Assembly (NCBI RefSeq): GCF_000315915.1
Contig: NC_020185.1
Location: forward strand, 1,178,001-1,242,000
Length of the DNA stretch: 64,000 nucleotides
Direction: 5' to 3'
DNA from: Henningerozyma blattae CBS 6284
Taxonomy: Eukaryota > Ascomycota > Saccharomycetes > Saccharomycetales > Saccharomycetaceae
Below are positions 9,877 through 19,736 of the stretch, in pieces (the stretch's first letter is position 1; the number at the start of each line of letters is the position of its first letter). Under the pieces are notes generated by a model. The model searched no databases and was not told the DNA's origin. It saw only the letters and a program-made list of their open reading frames with translations. A program made the translations under genes and the position numbers.

Positions 9877-10515
9877 TTATACCCATTGCTTATAATTGTT
9901 TTTGAATAATAATTGGATAGTAATTGATTGAGCTGCACTGATCCCAATCATAACTCCAACGATCAATAAAGACATCCAGGTTAAACTGGATTTAGTTGAA
10001 GTAACTGTATACATGTTTCTCCATTCTCTAGCTCTCAAGTAATTCATAGTCTTTGTTATCTTGTTTAAGTTTCTGTCTATTTCATCAATTGAGTTTTTAG
10101 CCATTAGTTCTTCAGGTGGAATAAATTCATCGTCAGCATTTTGCTTTTCTAAATTATCTAATTCTAAGATAAATTCAACCATCTTAAAATCACCACCATG
10201 ATTATTAATAAAGCAGAAACTATATTGACCCAGACCGAAAGATCTTAATAGAAAATCAGCATATTTCTGTTGCTTTTCTCTAACGATAATAACACCTTTT
10301 GGAGATGTAACTTCGAAGTCGATCTCAAAATTCCCACCAGTTAAAACTTGGTAGCCAACAACTAAAGCTTCATCTTCAGTTAAAAGATCATGATAAACAC
10401 ATTCCCTAGAGTTGGCAGGAAGTGAAATAGCCATCTGAGCTTGTGGTTTAGATGAAGCTAAAGTCCACGAGATGATGGACATCAAACAGAATAAGATAGA
10501 AATTAGAATAGCCAT
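9877..10515 (-). CDS. ERP4: p24 family cargo receptor Erp4-like
   Basis: 212 residues with the full p24 plan: a signal peptide (residues 1-20), a GOLD domain with the two conserved cysteines (SRECVYHDL near 37 and YSFCFINN near 100), a membrane-proximal coiled coil (about 125-170, with DEIDRNLNKITKTMNYLRAREW), one transmembrane helix near the C-terminus (about 178-200, SLLIVGVMIGISAAQSITI), and a short cytosolic tail LLFKNNYKQWV. p24 proteins cycle between ER and Golgi in COPII/COPI vesicles. The neighbour RTS1 supports ERP4 (YOR016C) over its sister ERP2. The tail lacks a clear KKxx signal and has a bulky hydrophobic end, as other Erp delta/gamma-type tails do. Confidence 0.9.
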   Translation of the reverse strand: MAILISILFCLMSIISWTLASSKPQAQMAISLPANSRECVYHDLLTEDEALVVGYQVLTGGNFEIDFEVTSPKGVIIVREKQQKYADFLLRSFGLGQYSFCFINNHGGDFKMVEFILELDNLEKQNADDEFIPPEELMAKNSIDEIDRNLNKITKTMNYLRAREWRNMYTVTSTKSSLTWMSLLIVGVMIGISAAQSITIQLLFKNNYKQWV

Positions 10516-11001
10516 TTTTGGGTATGATTAAAAGGTAAAATTGGATCTTCTATAGCAACAGATCTGGGGAATAAGTAATCCTTATCTACAATGACTTTTA
10601 TACAATGTGAGTTCAAACCAATAATTAGCTTTTAATGTATGATTCTAGTAAACTTTTTCAAACTAATTGTTTTCCTACATTTATAATATTTCTCCAGAGC
10701 TGACTATAGCAAAACAACAGGCCAAAGTCAGTGAAATAAACTAACCGAATTTCACGAAACGCGACACGCATATTTCTTTCAGATTTTACACAACAAAACA
10801 CGTAAAGGGGATGATGGATCGTAAATATTTTTGTTGAAAAAAAAATATAAATATATGAAAGATTTAACAAATAACTAAAGAACAATCTCTTTTTTATTTT
10901 TTTAATAATTAGTACTTTTTACTTGTCATCCTGTTTATGAATATGTTGAGTGATAAAATTGCAACTGAGTAGATCGAGGCGGTAGGAAGAATCTAGTATG
11001 A
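10516..11001. other. ERP4 promoter and SPO11 3' spacer
   Basis: 486 bp, AT-rich with A/T tracts near 10845 and 10890-10905. Both flanking genes are on the minus strand. No gene or strong motif recognised. Confidence 0.5.
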
Positions 11002-12165
11002 TCATAATTGCATAATGTCAGAAGGAGTCATACCATTCATTTCAGCTTTCTTTTGAAAGAATAATTGTACTTGAAGTTCTCTGACCAAGTTTCTTTTAGA
11101 ATAATGGATAACTTCTTTACTACTACTATCATCAACTAGTTTTGCTAGCAAATTCATGGCTACAATAGAATCTAAAGCAGATAGTGGTAAAAATTGAATT
11201 GAGTTTGAAGTATCTTTAAACTTCGATATGATGAGGTGTGTAATAAATATTCCGCGATATGATAGTTTTTGGGTAGCAACATCGATTGAGGAAGAAGAAG
11301 AAGTAAGGTACTTGCATGCGATGTCGATACCATGAGGATCTGCATCTGTTAATATCGTCCAAGAAATTTGCTCATAACTTGCGTTACTTCTTTGTAATAC
11401 TTCCAGAAAGGTTCTAGTTAGAGTATCAGGATACCCTTTACCGGTAATGATGATGGTATCTTGAATTTTTCGCTCTTGTATATATTTTCCTAAACTGTTG
11501 AATACTGCTTCTTTTTCTAAAACAACAATTCTTTTTATTTTTTCTGCTGTATTAAGCTTAACACTACTCTTACTGTTCATATAAGGTATCAATTGTGTGG
11601 ACAAATCATTCATTTGTTCAGTTTTTCCTGATGTGGATACTTCAATAAATACAGGACTAAAACAAAGTCCCTTTTGTGCAGCCACTATATTTAACATATC
11701 CTTCGAAGGGAGGCTGAATGTTTTTTGTATTATTTCTAACCCATTTTCAACAGATCGTTGAGTTCTATAGATTTCTTTATTGTCGTAAAATACATCTCGA
11801 ATGGTACTTATTCTATTTATAGACAATCTCTTATAAATAGTTCGAAGTAAAGAAAGCAACACACTTAATCTATTCATATTCATTAGAATTGTCAAGGATT
11901 CCCAGAATTGGCCCGTCGGTGGGAAATTTATATTTATCTTATTACCATTATTATAAAATGTAAACATGACAGATATATGATGATGTTGAAGTGCTGTAGC
12001 CGCCAATGTCAATGGATTTTCAATATTATCAAGCAACTTATTTGGAACTTCAGAAAATTCTTTGTTTTGACAAAACAATACCTCTCGTGTATTAGACTTG
12101 AAAAAGCTCTGTAATTCGTGTTTTCTAGGGTATTTCTCAATGAGTTCATCTAGCGTCCAATCCAT
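11002..12165 (-). CDS. SPO11: Meiotic DNA double-strand break transesterase Spo11
   Basis: 387 residues against 398 in S. cerevisiae. Spo11 is the topoisomerase VI A-like protein that cuts DNA to start meiotic recombination, remaining bound to the 5' end through a tyrosine. The 5Y-CAP domain holds TIRDVFYDNKE with the catalytic Tyr127. The Toprim domain shows VVLEKEAVF with Glu217, and ILTDADPHGI with Asp274 and Asp276, the Mg-binding residues. All catalytic residues are intact, so the gene appears functional and the species is probably capable of meiosis. The ATG at 12165 gives a natural start. In S. cerevisiae SPO11 is on chromosome VIII (YHL022C), so its position between ERP4 and ANY1 reflects rearrangement or ancestral order. 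No URS1 element was found upstream. Confidence 0.96.
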   Translation of the reverse strand: MDWTLDELIEKYPRKHELQSFFKSNTREVLFCQNKEFSEVPNKLLDNIENPLTLAATALQHHHISVMFTFYNNGNKININFPPTGQFWESLTILMNMNRLSVLLSLLRTIYKRLSINRISTIRDVFYDNKEIYRTQRSVENGLEIIQKTFSLPSKDMLNIVAAQKGLCFSPVFIEVSTSGKTEQMNDLSTQLIPYMNSKSSVKLNTAEKIKRIVVLEKEAVFNSLGKYIQERKIQDTIIITGKGYPDTLTRTFLEVLQRSNASYEQISWTILTDADPHGIDIACKYLTSSSSSIDVATQKLSYRGIFITHLIISKFKDTSNSIQFLPLSALDSIVAMNLLAKLVDDSSSKEVIHYSKRNLVRELQVQLFFQKKAEMNGMTPSDIMQL

Positions 12166-12749
12166 TAAAGCTTATAGAAATTCTAAAAATTCACGTTTTT
12201 CTAGTTAAAAAAAATTAATTATCAGTATATATTTTAAATTAATAAGATAATTAATCAATTGATAATATAAATTGCAACACAACTATAAACAGATTCAACA
12301 GAAAAAAAAAGGCTAAAATTGATTTGCAGTTTGACATGAGATGCGCATTCCGGAGTTTAAATAATTATTATACATTATCGGAATAAATATAAAAAAAATA
12401 TATATATTTAAAAGTTAATAAGCTGATTTAATGGCTAATAAATTAAAATTCATTTAATCATAGATGCATGCTATCAATTATAAAATTTTTTCATACTGAA
12501 AAGTGAATGAATTATGCTACATAAGTGTTAGACAGAGTTAAAACTATATTACAGGTATTTATTTAGTTTATTTTATTTTATTTTATTTTTTTATTTTACT
12601 TTTTTTTTGCTTAAAAATGTATAAGGGATATTATTATTGTAATGCAAGGTACAAAATGAATGAATAAATGAGCACACTTTAGGGAATAGTGTCATGCGAA
12701 TCTGAAATTGTTTAGTGAAAAATAGAGTGAGAAAAGTGTTCATTAATTA
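12166..12749. other. SPO11 promoter and ANY1 3' spacer
   Basis: 584 bp, very AT-rich. (TTTTA)n-like repeats occur near 12565-12600 and A/T runs near 12390-12410. A meiotic URS1 (TAGCCGCCGA) was looked for and not seen. Confidence 0.5.
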
Positions 12750-13880
12750 TTATAAAGATGAAGTTCTTGGCCTTGGAGTTGGTATGTCCGCCGTACAAGT
12801 GCTGTCTCTTTCCACATCCAATATTTGTGCTGTAGATGGCGATCTAGAGACGTAGGCATTTAATTCAAAAGTTTCCAATTCTTCTTTTAATTCATCTGCT
12901 TCGAAATAATATTTGTAAAAGATATATTGGCCACCAATATAAAAATCTAAAGACATTTGGAAAAATGCAAAAAATAAAAATAAAATAGAGATATTCTTGG
13001 CACCAAAAACTAAGTATGTGATCTTTAATGTATCACCGCATAACCAACTTACTAATAAAATCAATTTAAACCCTTGGACTGACTTTAGCTTATATAGAAT
13101 GGCAATCTGAGGCAAAGGCAATAATGATTCTACTAATAAACCCAAAGAGCCTATGACTGAACCAATCCATTGAGCTAATTCTTCCCAATCCATAATATGA
13201 GAAACGAAAAAAGTTATTAACAATTGGAAAGTTGCAAAATATGCCAAGAATTTCCAGAACATTTTATCTTCATCCCATTGCCAAAAGGATTTTATTCTTT
13301 TAAAACTTGGATCAAAGAATTTTAAAATTTTATAAAATATAGCAATAAAAACTCTTGAAATATAATCAAGGAATGATTTGAATGAAAGATTTTTCACTGT
13401 GGATCTCCAACCTGAACTGAAAAATGGAGGTCTTGATGAACCAAAAGTTTCAAACCAAATTTCATGAACAGTTTCAGCCAAAGGCTCTAAAGTAATTAAA
13501 TTGCGATATTTATATTCTTCTGGGCGATACCTCAAACTAGTTCTTAATAGTATCAATTGAATAAATATCATAACCAAGGATTGACGTAGTAAACTAATTT
13601 CGTAAGGTGTTATCAGATAATACGAGACTCTTAATATACTTGCTATCAACATTGTTGCACATATATCGATGGAAAATCCCAATGCCGTTTGAGATTTTTC
13701 AATACTATATATAGTAGTACCATATGAAAACAACGGAGTGAAGCTAATTAGGTTATTTGCCACAAATTGCATGGTAAACCATTCTGGAATATAAAATTGA
13801 TCAACACGCGGAAGATATGATGCTAACGTATCAGTTGCTGATGGTACGGTATTCTGTATAGTGGTATGTATATCTTCCAT
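12750..13880 (-). CDS. ANY1: PQ-loop membrane protein Any1
   Basis: 376 residues from the ATG at 13880 (an upstream open extension has no ATG). Any1 (Cfs1, YMR010W) is a PQ-loop protein of the Golgi/endosome that influences phospholipid asymmetry and flippase function. At least six hydrophobic segments are seen. PQ-loop halves occur at about residues 35-85 (NNLISFTPLFSYGTTIYSI, with KSQTALGFSIDICATML) and 245-310 (LPLPQIAILYKLKSVQGFKL, with a clear PQ dipeptide followed by the KSxxGxxL pattern). The C-terminal 40 residues are soluble, with Ser/Pro/Arg-rich end. ADI1 follows immediately, as YMR010W-YMR009W in S. cerevisiae, which strengthens the call. Confidence 0.9.
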   Translation of the reverse strand: MEDIHTTIQNTVPSATDTLASYLPRVDQFYIPEWFTMQFVANNLISFTPLFSYGTTIYSIEKSQTALGFSIDICATMLIASILRVSYYLITPYEISLLRQSLVMIFIQLILLRTSLRYRPEEYKYRNLITLEPLAETVHEIWFETFGSSRPPFFSSGWRSTVKNLSFKSFLDYISRVFIAIFYKILKFFDPSFKRIKSFWQWDEDKMFWKFLAYFATFQLLITFFVSHIMDWEELAQWIGSVIGSLGLLVESLLPLPQIAILYKLKSVQGFKLILLVSWLCGDTLKITYLVFGAKNISILFLFFAFFQMSLDFYIGGQYIFYKYYFEADELKEELETFELNAYVSRSPSTAQILDVERDSTCTADIPTPRPRTSSL

Positions 13881-14543
13881 AGTCAATTGTCTTATAAGGA
13901 TAGGGGAATCTTTTTTTCTTTCTTTTTTCAAAAAACAATTGTAAGATAATCAATTAGTTATTATATCAGTGAGAAATAAAACAAAATGATTTGAATTGTA
14001 CACTTATTTATCTTGTGCTTTTTTTCTTTTTCTCTGTTTAAGATAAGTAGCTAAGCGACTAACGAATAGGAATAATTCTGGTGTTCACCTACTTATTTGG
14101 ATTGGAACAATTACTGTATCAGGTTCACTCTGTTGAAAAGTATTGTTGCTTTTATTTTGTTTTTTTTGTTTTTATTTCCTTATAGTTTATTTTAGTTTCA
14201 TAATATTTGTTTTAATTTCAAAGATGTCGAAGTTTTCTTGCGACGCAAGGATTCACAAAATGTCAGTAAATATGAAAGATTTAAAAATATACATTCTTCC
14301 ATCCATATAATTATAAGGAACTTTCACATGCTTTTACCATCTACTGTAACAGACAGATAGGGTTTTGATATATTAGAATACAACGCCATACTAAAAGCTA
14401 TTGTTATGATGAATGTTATTTTAAAGTTAAAGAATATATAATGAACAGTAAGCCGATACACATATAAACAAACGAATAAATGAATAATTATATAGAAAGA
14501 AAGAAAAAAAATCAAAAAAAGACAAAACAAAAAGGAGAGACCA
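13881..14543. other. ANY1 promoter and ADI1 3' spacer
   Basis: 663 bp with T-rich runs (about 14020-14030 and 14160-14180). A short hydrophobic open frame on the minus strand (14324-14530) lies here without homologue that I recognise and is not counted. Confidence 0.5.
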
Positions 14544-15176
14544 TTAAAGATTGAAAGTCTCTAAATATTGCTTGCGGATTGGAGTGAGATCCCCCTTAGT
14601 TCTTTCTATAGCCAACCACTTGGGTTGATCTTTGAATAGACGCAAGGCCTTGATATGATTACTGGAGGTCAAAGTGAAACGGTGGTATATCCCGGCAGGC
14701 ACCACCAGAAAGTCTCCCTTTTCTACCTTACAACGGATCCAATCATTCTTGTTGCTTCTGAAATCAAAATAACCATCACCTTCTAAACAATATCTAATTT
14801 CTTCATCTTCATGAAGATGCTCATCGAAAAAAATATTTAATTGACTAACAAGAGCTTTTTCATCATTCTTAAAAGTTTTCAAATTTAATTCAATAGTATC
14901 CCTATTCTTATAAGCTCTATTTTTGGCAAACTTATTCACGTCTTCCAATTTGGGCATATGATAGTACTCTACTCCAATTTTTTTCAAATCACTTACATCT
15001 GCTTTTCTTCCTGATTCATGAGGCTCTCTGAAATCGACAGAATAATCATTATCGTAGAAATATATCTTGGAATTACTTAACACTGAATAAAATAGTCTAC
15101 TGTTTCCAGCAGCTAGGAAACGTAGGTTGTGTTGTACTGGCAGTTGTACCCTTGAACAGACCCTTAATAACGACAT
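14544..15176 (-). CDS. ADI1: Acireductone dioxygenase with N-terminal mitochondrial-type extension
   Basis: Adi1 is a cupin enzyme of the methionine salvage pathway that converts acireductone to formate and the 2-keto precursor of methionine. The metal ligands are intact: EHLHEDEEIRYCLEG gives His120, His122 and Glu126, and GIYHRFTL gives His165. The enzyme core starts at KIYFYDNDYSVDFREPHESG (about residue 37), where the 179-residue S. cerevisiae protein starts. Before it lie about 36 residues, MSLLRVCSRVQLPVQHNLRF and on, with four Arg, one His and no Asp or Glu, which look like a mitochondrial presequence. No Met lies near the canonical start, so the extension is translated if the protein is made from an AUG. 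Total 210 residues. The start at 15176 is the first in-frame ATG. The neighbour ANY1 is conserved. Confidence 0.93.
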   Translation of the reverse strand: MSLLRVCSRVQLPVQHNLRFLAAGNSRLFYSVLSNSKIYFYDNDYSVDFREPHESGRKADVSDLKKIGVEYYHMPKLEDVNKFAKNRAYKNRDTIELNLKTFKNDEKALVSQLNIFFDEHLHEDEEIRYCLEGDGYFDFRSNKNDWIRCKVEKGDFLVVPAGIYHRFTLTSSNHIKALRLFKDQPKWLAIERTKGDLTPIRKQYLETFNL

Positions 15177-16568
15177 TTTTTTTATGATATTTATGACAGA
15201 AACTAGAGAGTTTTCACAATGAAACAAGTCTAGTAGTAGCTTTGAATAGCGAACAAACGCAAGCTATAATTACACGTCACCTTCAGCTTCTAAAGGCTAC
15301 TACTATTTTACATTTGTTGCCACAAATGAATTCTAAATAGCTTAGTTAAAACTTTCATCACGGAGTGCTTATCGGTCTAGCCAGATCGAATTCAAAGTTT
15401 TTCCGGAATGAAATTTTAAATGATCCGAAGAAATTTTAAACTTCATTATAGACAAAAATATAAAACACGCTTTAATATGCCTTTCTTTCAATTATGAGAT
15501 TGTTTTAACAAAGGAATTCAAGAATGACACCATTGTATGGATTATATTGATAATTAAAAGTGTCAATTCTTGCTACAAAATAATGACTATGCTGGTAGAT
15601 ATGTGAACTTTTGCCAGCCCCAAAGCTATGCTAATGTTTGTATTTTAGGAAGAAATAGAATACAATACGTCACCCCAGATAATCAGAATCCATTCTCTAT
15701 AGACGTATAGTATCTCTATATAATTAGAAACAAAGAGGAGTATCACAAAATATCCGGTCTGTCTAGCATTCTAGTTTAATTCAGTTTAGGTAATACATTG
15801 CAATTACCTGCAATAACAATTCCTTTCTAGTCTCTTGCTACTGTAAAGTACCTTGACCATGAACGATTCTTGAACTCGGCTACACTTGCCATGTTGGCAG
15901 CCATGGCAGAATAAAAGATGTGTAAGGTTTGTTACTAAAACACGGTAGCAGTCTATTTAGCCCAAACTTAATTCCAATTTGGTGTGTATTTTTTTTTCTT
16001 TGGTCCCTTTTAGGCTATTTTGGATAAATATTTCGTGTTTTCTTGCTGGGTTATTTCAAAATAGGATTCAAATCAATACAATTGCCAGCGATTTGTTTTT
16101 CCAAAAAATATGTCAACATACATGTGTTATGGGACATGACCAGTGGTTCCTTTAAAAGTAGTATTTTGAATCAAAATTCTCGTTCTTGATCCAGAACGCT
16201 ACCATGACTTCTAGCAGATTAAATTCTTTGTGCATTTGCGTGTTGAAAAAAAAATTTTTCTATAATTTTTGTATGATCTAAGCTTTCTCAATTGAGCTAT
16301 ATTAGTGAAAAATAGTGCTAAATTACGCTTTAGATATTATGATCAGTTAGGCACTTTATGCTTGCTTGCCCGCATAGAATATATATATTTTTTTTCAACT
16401 CCCTGGTTTTCATTACCAAACATAGTCATGAATTCCATCAGTAACCACTTGTATTTAAGCATCATCTTTTAATACTTTTCGTATTAGAATTTTAGTTGTA
16501 AGTATTTTATAGAAACGATATCGAGATAACCACAACACATTGCATATATACAAATTCAATTATACATA
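15177..16568. other. Divergent ADI1-GAS5 spacer
   Basis: 1392 bp without a supportable gene. It holds the promoters of two divergent genes. A (TA)4-like TATA region sits near 16378-16390, about 180 bp before GAS5. I looked for tRNA A and B boxes and found none. Confidence 0.5.
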
Positions 16569-18125
16569 ATGAGAGGTTTACTCACAACAGCACTGGCTGC
16601 ATTAGGTTCTCTATCAACATTTGTCAAGGCAGAATCTAGTAATTCCACGTTAGAACCTATCACAATTAAAGGTAATGCCTTTTTCACTGGTGACTCTAGA
16701 TTTTACATTCGTGGTGTTGATTATCAACCTGGTGGTTCCTCTAATTTAACTGATCCTTTAGCTGATACCGATGCTTGTAAGAGAGATATTGCCGCCTTCC
16801 AAGACCTAGGTATTAACACCATTAGAGTTTATACTGTGGATAACAGTGAAGATCATACTGAATGTATGAATATGTTGGCAGATGCCGGTATTTATTTAAT
16901 CTTGGATGTCAACACTCCAGATAGTTCTATTTCTCGTTTTGATCCTCGTTGTTCTTATAATGCTGATTATTTACAAAATGTTTTTGCTACCATTGATGCA
17001 TTTGCTGATTACTCAAATGTCTTAGGGTTCTTTGCCGGTAATGAAGTTGTTAACAGTGTAAACACCACTGGTACTGCTACCTATGTTAAGGCTGTCGTTA
17101 GAGACATGAAGAAATATATTAAGGCAAGAAATTATAGAAAAATCCCAGTTGGTTATTCTGCCGCAGATATTACTTCTAATAGACAATTAATTGCTAATTA
17201 TCTAAATTGTGGTGATGATGAAGATTCAAGAATTGATATGTTTGGTATTAATGATTATTCTTGGTGTGGCCCTTCATCATTTGTGGTTTCTGGTTACGCT
17301 GATAAGATGAAATTATATAAAGGTTACTCAGTACCAATGTTTTTAAGTGAGTTTGGTTGTAATGAAGTTAAAACTTCAAGACCTTTTACTGAAATTGAAG
17401 CCATCTATTCTACACAAATGTCCTCAGTTTTCTCTGGTGGTTTAGTTTATGAGTATTCCCAAGAAGCTAACAAGTATGGTTTAGTTCAAATTAATGATGA
17501 TGGTACTGTTACCAAATTAGAAGACTTCACAAACTTGAAAAATGAATACAAAAAAGTATCTAATCCTCAAGGTGATGGTGGTTATTCTGATTCTAACGAT
17601 ATCTCTACCTGTCCAGATTACCAAAAAGGTACTTGGGAAGCTAACAATACTTTACCAGCTATGCCAAGTGCAGCTTCTGCTTATTTTTCCTCAGGTGCTG
17701 GTGAACCATTAGGCACTAACGCCTCCACTGAAAATAGTTGTTATGATGATGAAGATGATGAAGATGATGAAGATGATGAAGATACTACTTCTTCTTCAAG
17801 TGCTTCAGCTTCTTCCACATCTTCTGCTCCATCTTCAGAAGCTTCTTCCTCTAGTGACTCAGCTTCTGCTACTTCATCTGAAGCTTCTTCATCTACGGTT
17901 GAATCTTCTTCATCCGAAGCTCCAACTTCTTCAACAATTACTTCGGAATCCAAATCTTCTAGTATGGTCAGCTCCACTTTAACAACAAAGGGTAAAAATG
18001 GCAAAGATGCTTCTGGTTCTGCAGGAAGTTCATCATCCAGTTCTAACTCCAAAGGTGCTGCTAATGCAGTTCAAGTTCCACTAGTTTTTGAAATGATTTC
18101 TTATGTCATTAATATGCTATTATAG
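16569..18125 (+). CDS. GAS5: GPI-anchored 1,3-beta-glucanosyltransferase (Gas5-like, GH72)
   Basis: The 518-residue protein elongates and remodels beta-1,3-glucan in the cell wall. A signal peptide (1-21) is followed by the GH72 catalytic domain (about 30-330). The acid/base is Glu159 in FFAGNEVVNS and the nucleophile is Glu261 in FLSEFGCNE. There is no Cys-rich CBM43 module, as in the GAS5/GAS3 subgroup. The linker carries an unusual acidic run from (GATGAA)n-like DNA near 17743-17782 (about residues 392-404), then a Ser/Thr-rich stem, and a C-terminal hydrophobic tail after SNSKGAANAV, which is a good GPI-attachment context. The acidic run is odd in a wall enzyme but keeps the frame. Position before YAP7 and MDM38 matches YOL030W. 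Confidence 0.96.
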   Translation: MRGLLTTALAALGSLSTFVKAESSNSTLEPITIKGNAFFTGDSRFYIRGVDYQPGGSSNLTDPLADTDACKRDIAAFQDLGINTIRVYTVDNSEDHTECMNMLADAGIYLILDVNTPDSSISRFDPRCSYNADYLQNVFATIDAFADYSNVLGFFAGNEVVNSVNTTGTATYVKAVVRDMKKYIKARNYRKIPVGYSAADITSNRQLIANYLNCGDDEDSRIDMFGINDYSWCGPSSFVVSGYADKMKLYKGYSVPMFLSEFGCNEVKTSRPFTEIEAIYSTQMSSVFSGGLVYEYSQEANKYGLVQINDDGTVTKLEDFTNLKNEYKKVSNPQGDGGYSDSNDISTCPDYQKGTWEANNTLPAMPSAASAYFSSGAGEPLGTNASTENSCYDDEDDEDDEDDEDTTSSSSASASSTSSAPSSEASSSSDSASATSSEASSSTVESSSSEAPTSSTITSESKSSSMVSSTLTTKGKNGKDASGSAGSSSSSSNSKGAANAVQVPLVFEMISYVINMLL

Positions 18126-18401
18126 AAACGTAATAATATTTCATTACATTTTCCAATTTTTTACGATATTTTTTTTACTTTTACATGTTTCATGCTTTCA
18201 CTTCAATACTTTTCAATTCAATTAAATTCAATTCCCGTTTCCCATTATCATTGATCTTTTAAAGATCCGTTTTTTATATTTATAAATATTTCATTGTTCT
18301 TTTAAGAATATACATACATAAAGTCTACATACTATGCTAGGTTACTATTTTTTTAACAGGTTTTTAACATTCAATTAATGTTAATTGCGTATAGACGTTA
18401 A

Positions 18402-19277
18402 CTAAGTTTCCTTATCTATGGGCCGTATACATGTTGCTTCAATGTCATCACATTTAGTGCATGTTTCTGGGTTCGAGGAACATTTTTCTCCGACACATGG
18501 TTCTATTACGTCGTTTGTTTGAATTGTATCTTTTTCAAATTCTCTACAGACACAGGTACTCGAATCTGTGCAAAATCCACATGAAACAGTAGCAGAATCA
18601 AATTGGATTGTTTTTGGCTGTATATATTCATCAGCCATATTAGACGTATTATTATCTTGTTTCAAAATTTTAGATGTAGGTAGAGGAACAGCTTTCATTG
18701 GTTTTATTTCACTTAAAAGTGATTTTAAATTAAGTTGGGTTATAGGAATATCTTTTTTCTGAATCCTGCCTTTCTTTGGTTTATTAGCTTTCTTTATAGC
18801 ATAAATTTCAGAAAAATCAATTTCATTTAATGAATAATTGTCCTTAGTAGCGGGAGATTCCTTTAATGCTAATTCTAATTCTTTAATCTTATCTTTGCAT
18901 CTAATATTCTCCTTTAAGGTAGATTCTAGCATAGATTTGGAATTTTTTAATTCTGAGTCTATATTGTGAAACATCGTTTGCCATTTAAGTACTAAATTTT
19001 GTAAACTCTCCACCGTTTGTTCCAGTTGAGTTACACGATTAGCATTTCTTTCTCTAAAAGCTCTTTGAGCATCCCTATTTCTTTGTTTTTTTTTTTCAGA
19101 ATCAAGTGCTGTATTATTTTGATCTGATGGTGATGAGTTATTTGATTTCATTTTTGATTTCTTTTTAGATGCATTCCTGGGAGGCAGGTCCCAATTTTTA
19201 ATTAATATTGTGCTAGACATAGCTCTTAAAGATTCAACATCATCTTTAGATTGTAATTTAGGATAAATCTCTCTCAT
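18402..19277 (-). CDS. YAP7: bZIP transcription factor Yap7 orthologue with Cys-rich C-terminus
   Basis: The 291-residue protein has an AP-1-like basic region KKQRNRDAQRAFRERNANR (about 62-80) with the fungal Yap signature (N, AQ, FR), followed by a leucine zipper/coiled coil to about residue 125. The C-terminus has a cysteine cluster: CGFC-x5-CVC (Cys233, 236, 242, 244) and four or more further cysteines at 261, 266, 273, 276 and 283. In the sister factor Yap5, CGFC-containing Cys-rich domains bind [2Fe-2S] clusters and sense iron; Yap7 in S. cerevisiae represses the nitric oxide oxidase gene YHB1. Gene order (GAS5, MDM38, MIM1) supports YAP7 (YOL028C). Whether this protein senses iron or NO is not shown. 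The start ATG at 19277 is the first in frame. Confidence 0.9.
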   Translation of the reverse strand: MREIYPKLQSKDDVESLRAMSSTILIKNWDLPPRNASKKKSKMKSNNSSPSDQNNTALDSEKKKQRNRDAQRAFRERNANRVTQLEQTVESLQNLVLKWQTMFHNIDSELKNSKSMLESTLKENIRCKDKIKELELALKESPATKDNYSLNEIDFSEIYAIKKANKPKKGRIQKKDIPITQLNLKSLLSEIKPMKAVPLPTSKILKQDNNTSNMADEYIQPKTIQFDSATVSCGFCTDSSTCVCREFEKDTIQTNDVIEPCVGEKCSSNPETCTKCDDIEATCIRPIDKET

Positions 19278-19736
19278 TGTAAAGTCTCTTTGATATATAT
19301 TTGTTCATACTTAACTATGGCATTCTCTTTCAAATAGGATGAGCTTAGGAAACTTTCAAGTATATTTATGCTTGTTTGTTGTTGTTGTTGTTGTTTTTTT
19401 ATTTCCTTTACCAATATATGACTTAATCTCTTTTTTCCTATCAGATGAGTTAGGAATTGAAAATAGCGCACTGCACCCAATTTCGGACTATTTTAAGACC
19501 GATTAATTTTTAAATTACTAAACAGATGAGATACCGATTTATATAGTAAGAGTGCTGATATAAATAAAATATTAGTTAATACGTATATATATATTTATAT
19601 GAATAAGTTTAATAAATAAGAATATGAAGATTGGTATAAATATTTATAAATAAGTTTACCCCTTTAAAGGTCTGTAAGTAAAGCCGCTAAATGAGAACTG
19701 GAAGATATTATGGGATATCAAGGGCAAAAAAAAGCA
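19278..19736. other. YAP7 promoter and MDM38 3' spacer
   Basis: 459 bp. Contains a (TTG)n run at about 19376-19395 and AT-rich DNA. An open frame on the minus strand (19274-19480) overlapping the YAP7 start has no ATG and is not counted. Confidence 0.5.

Noticed and set aside
19274..19480. 68-codon frame overlapping the YAP7 start
   Set aside because: No ATG; contains only a CAA-repeat (poly-Gln) and no recognisable domain.
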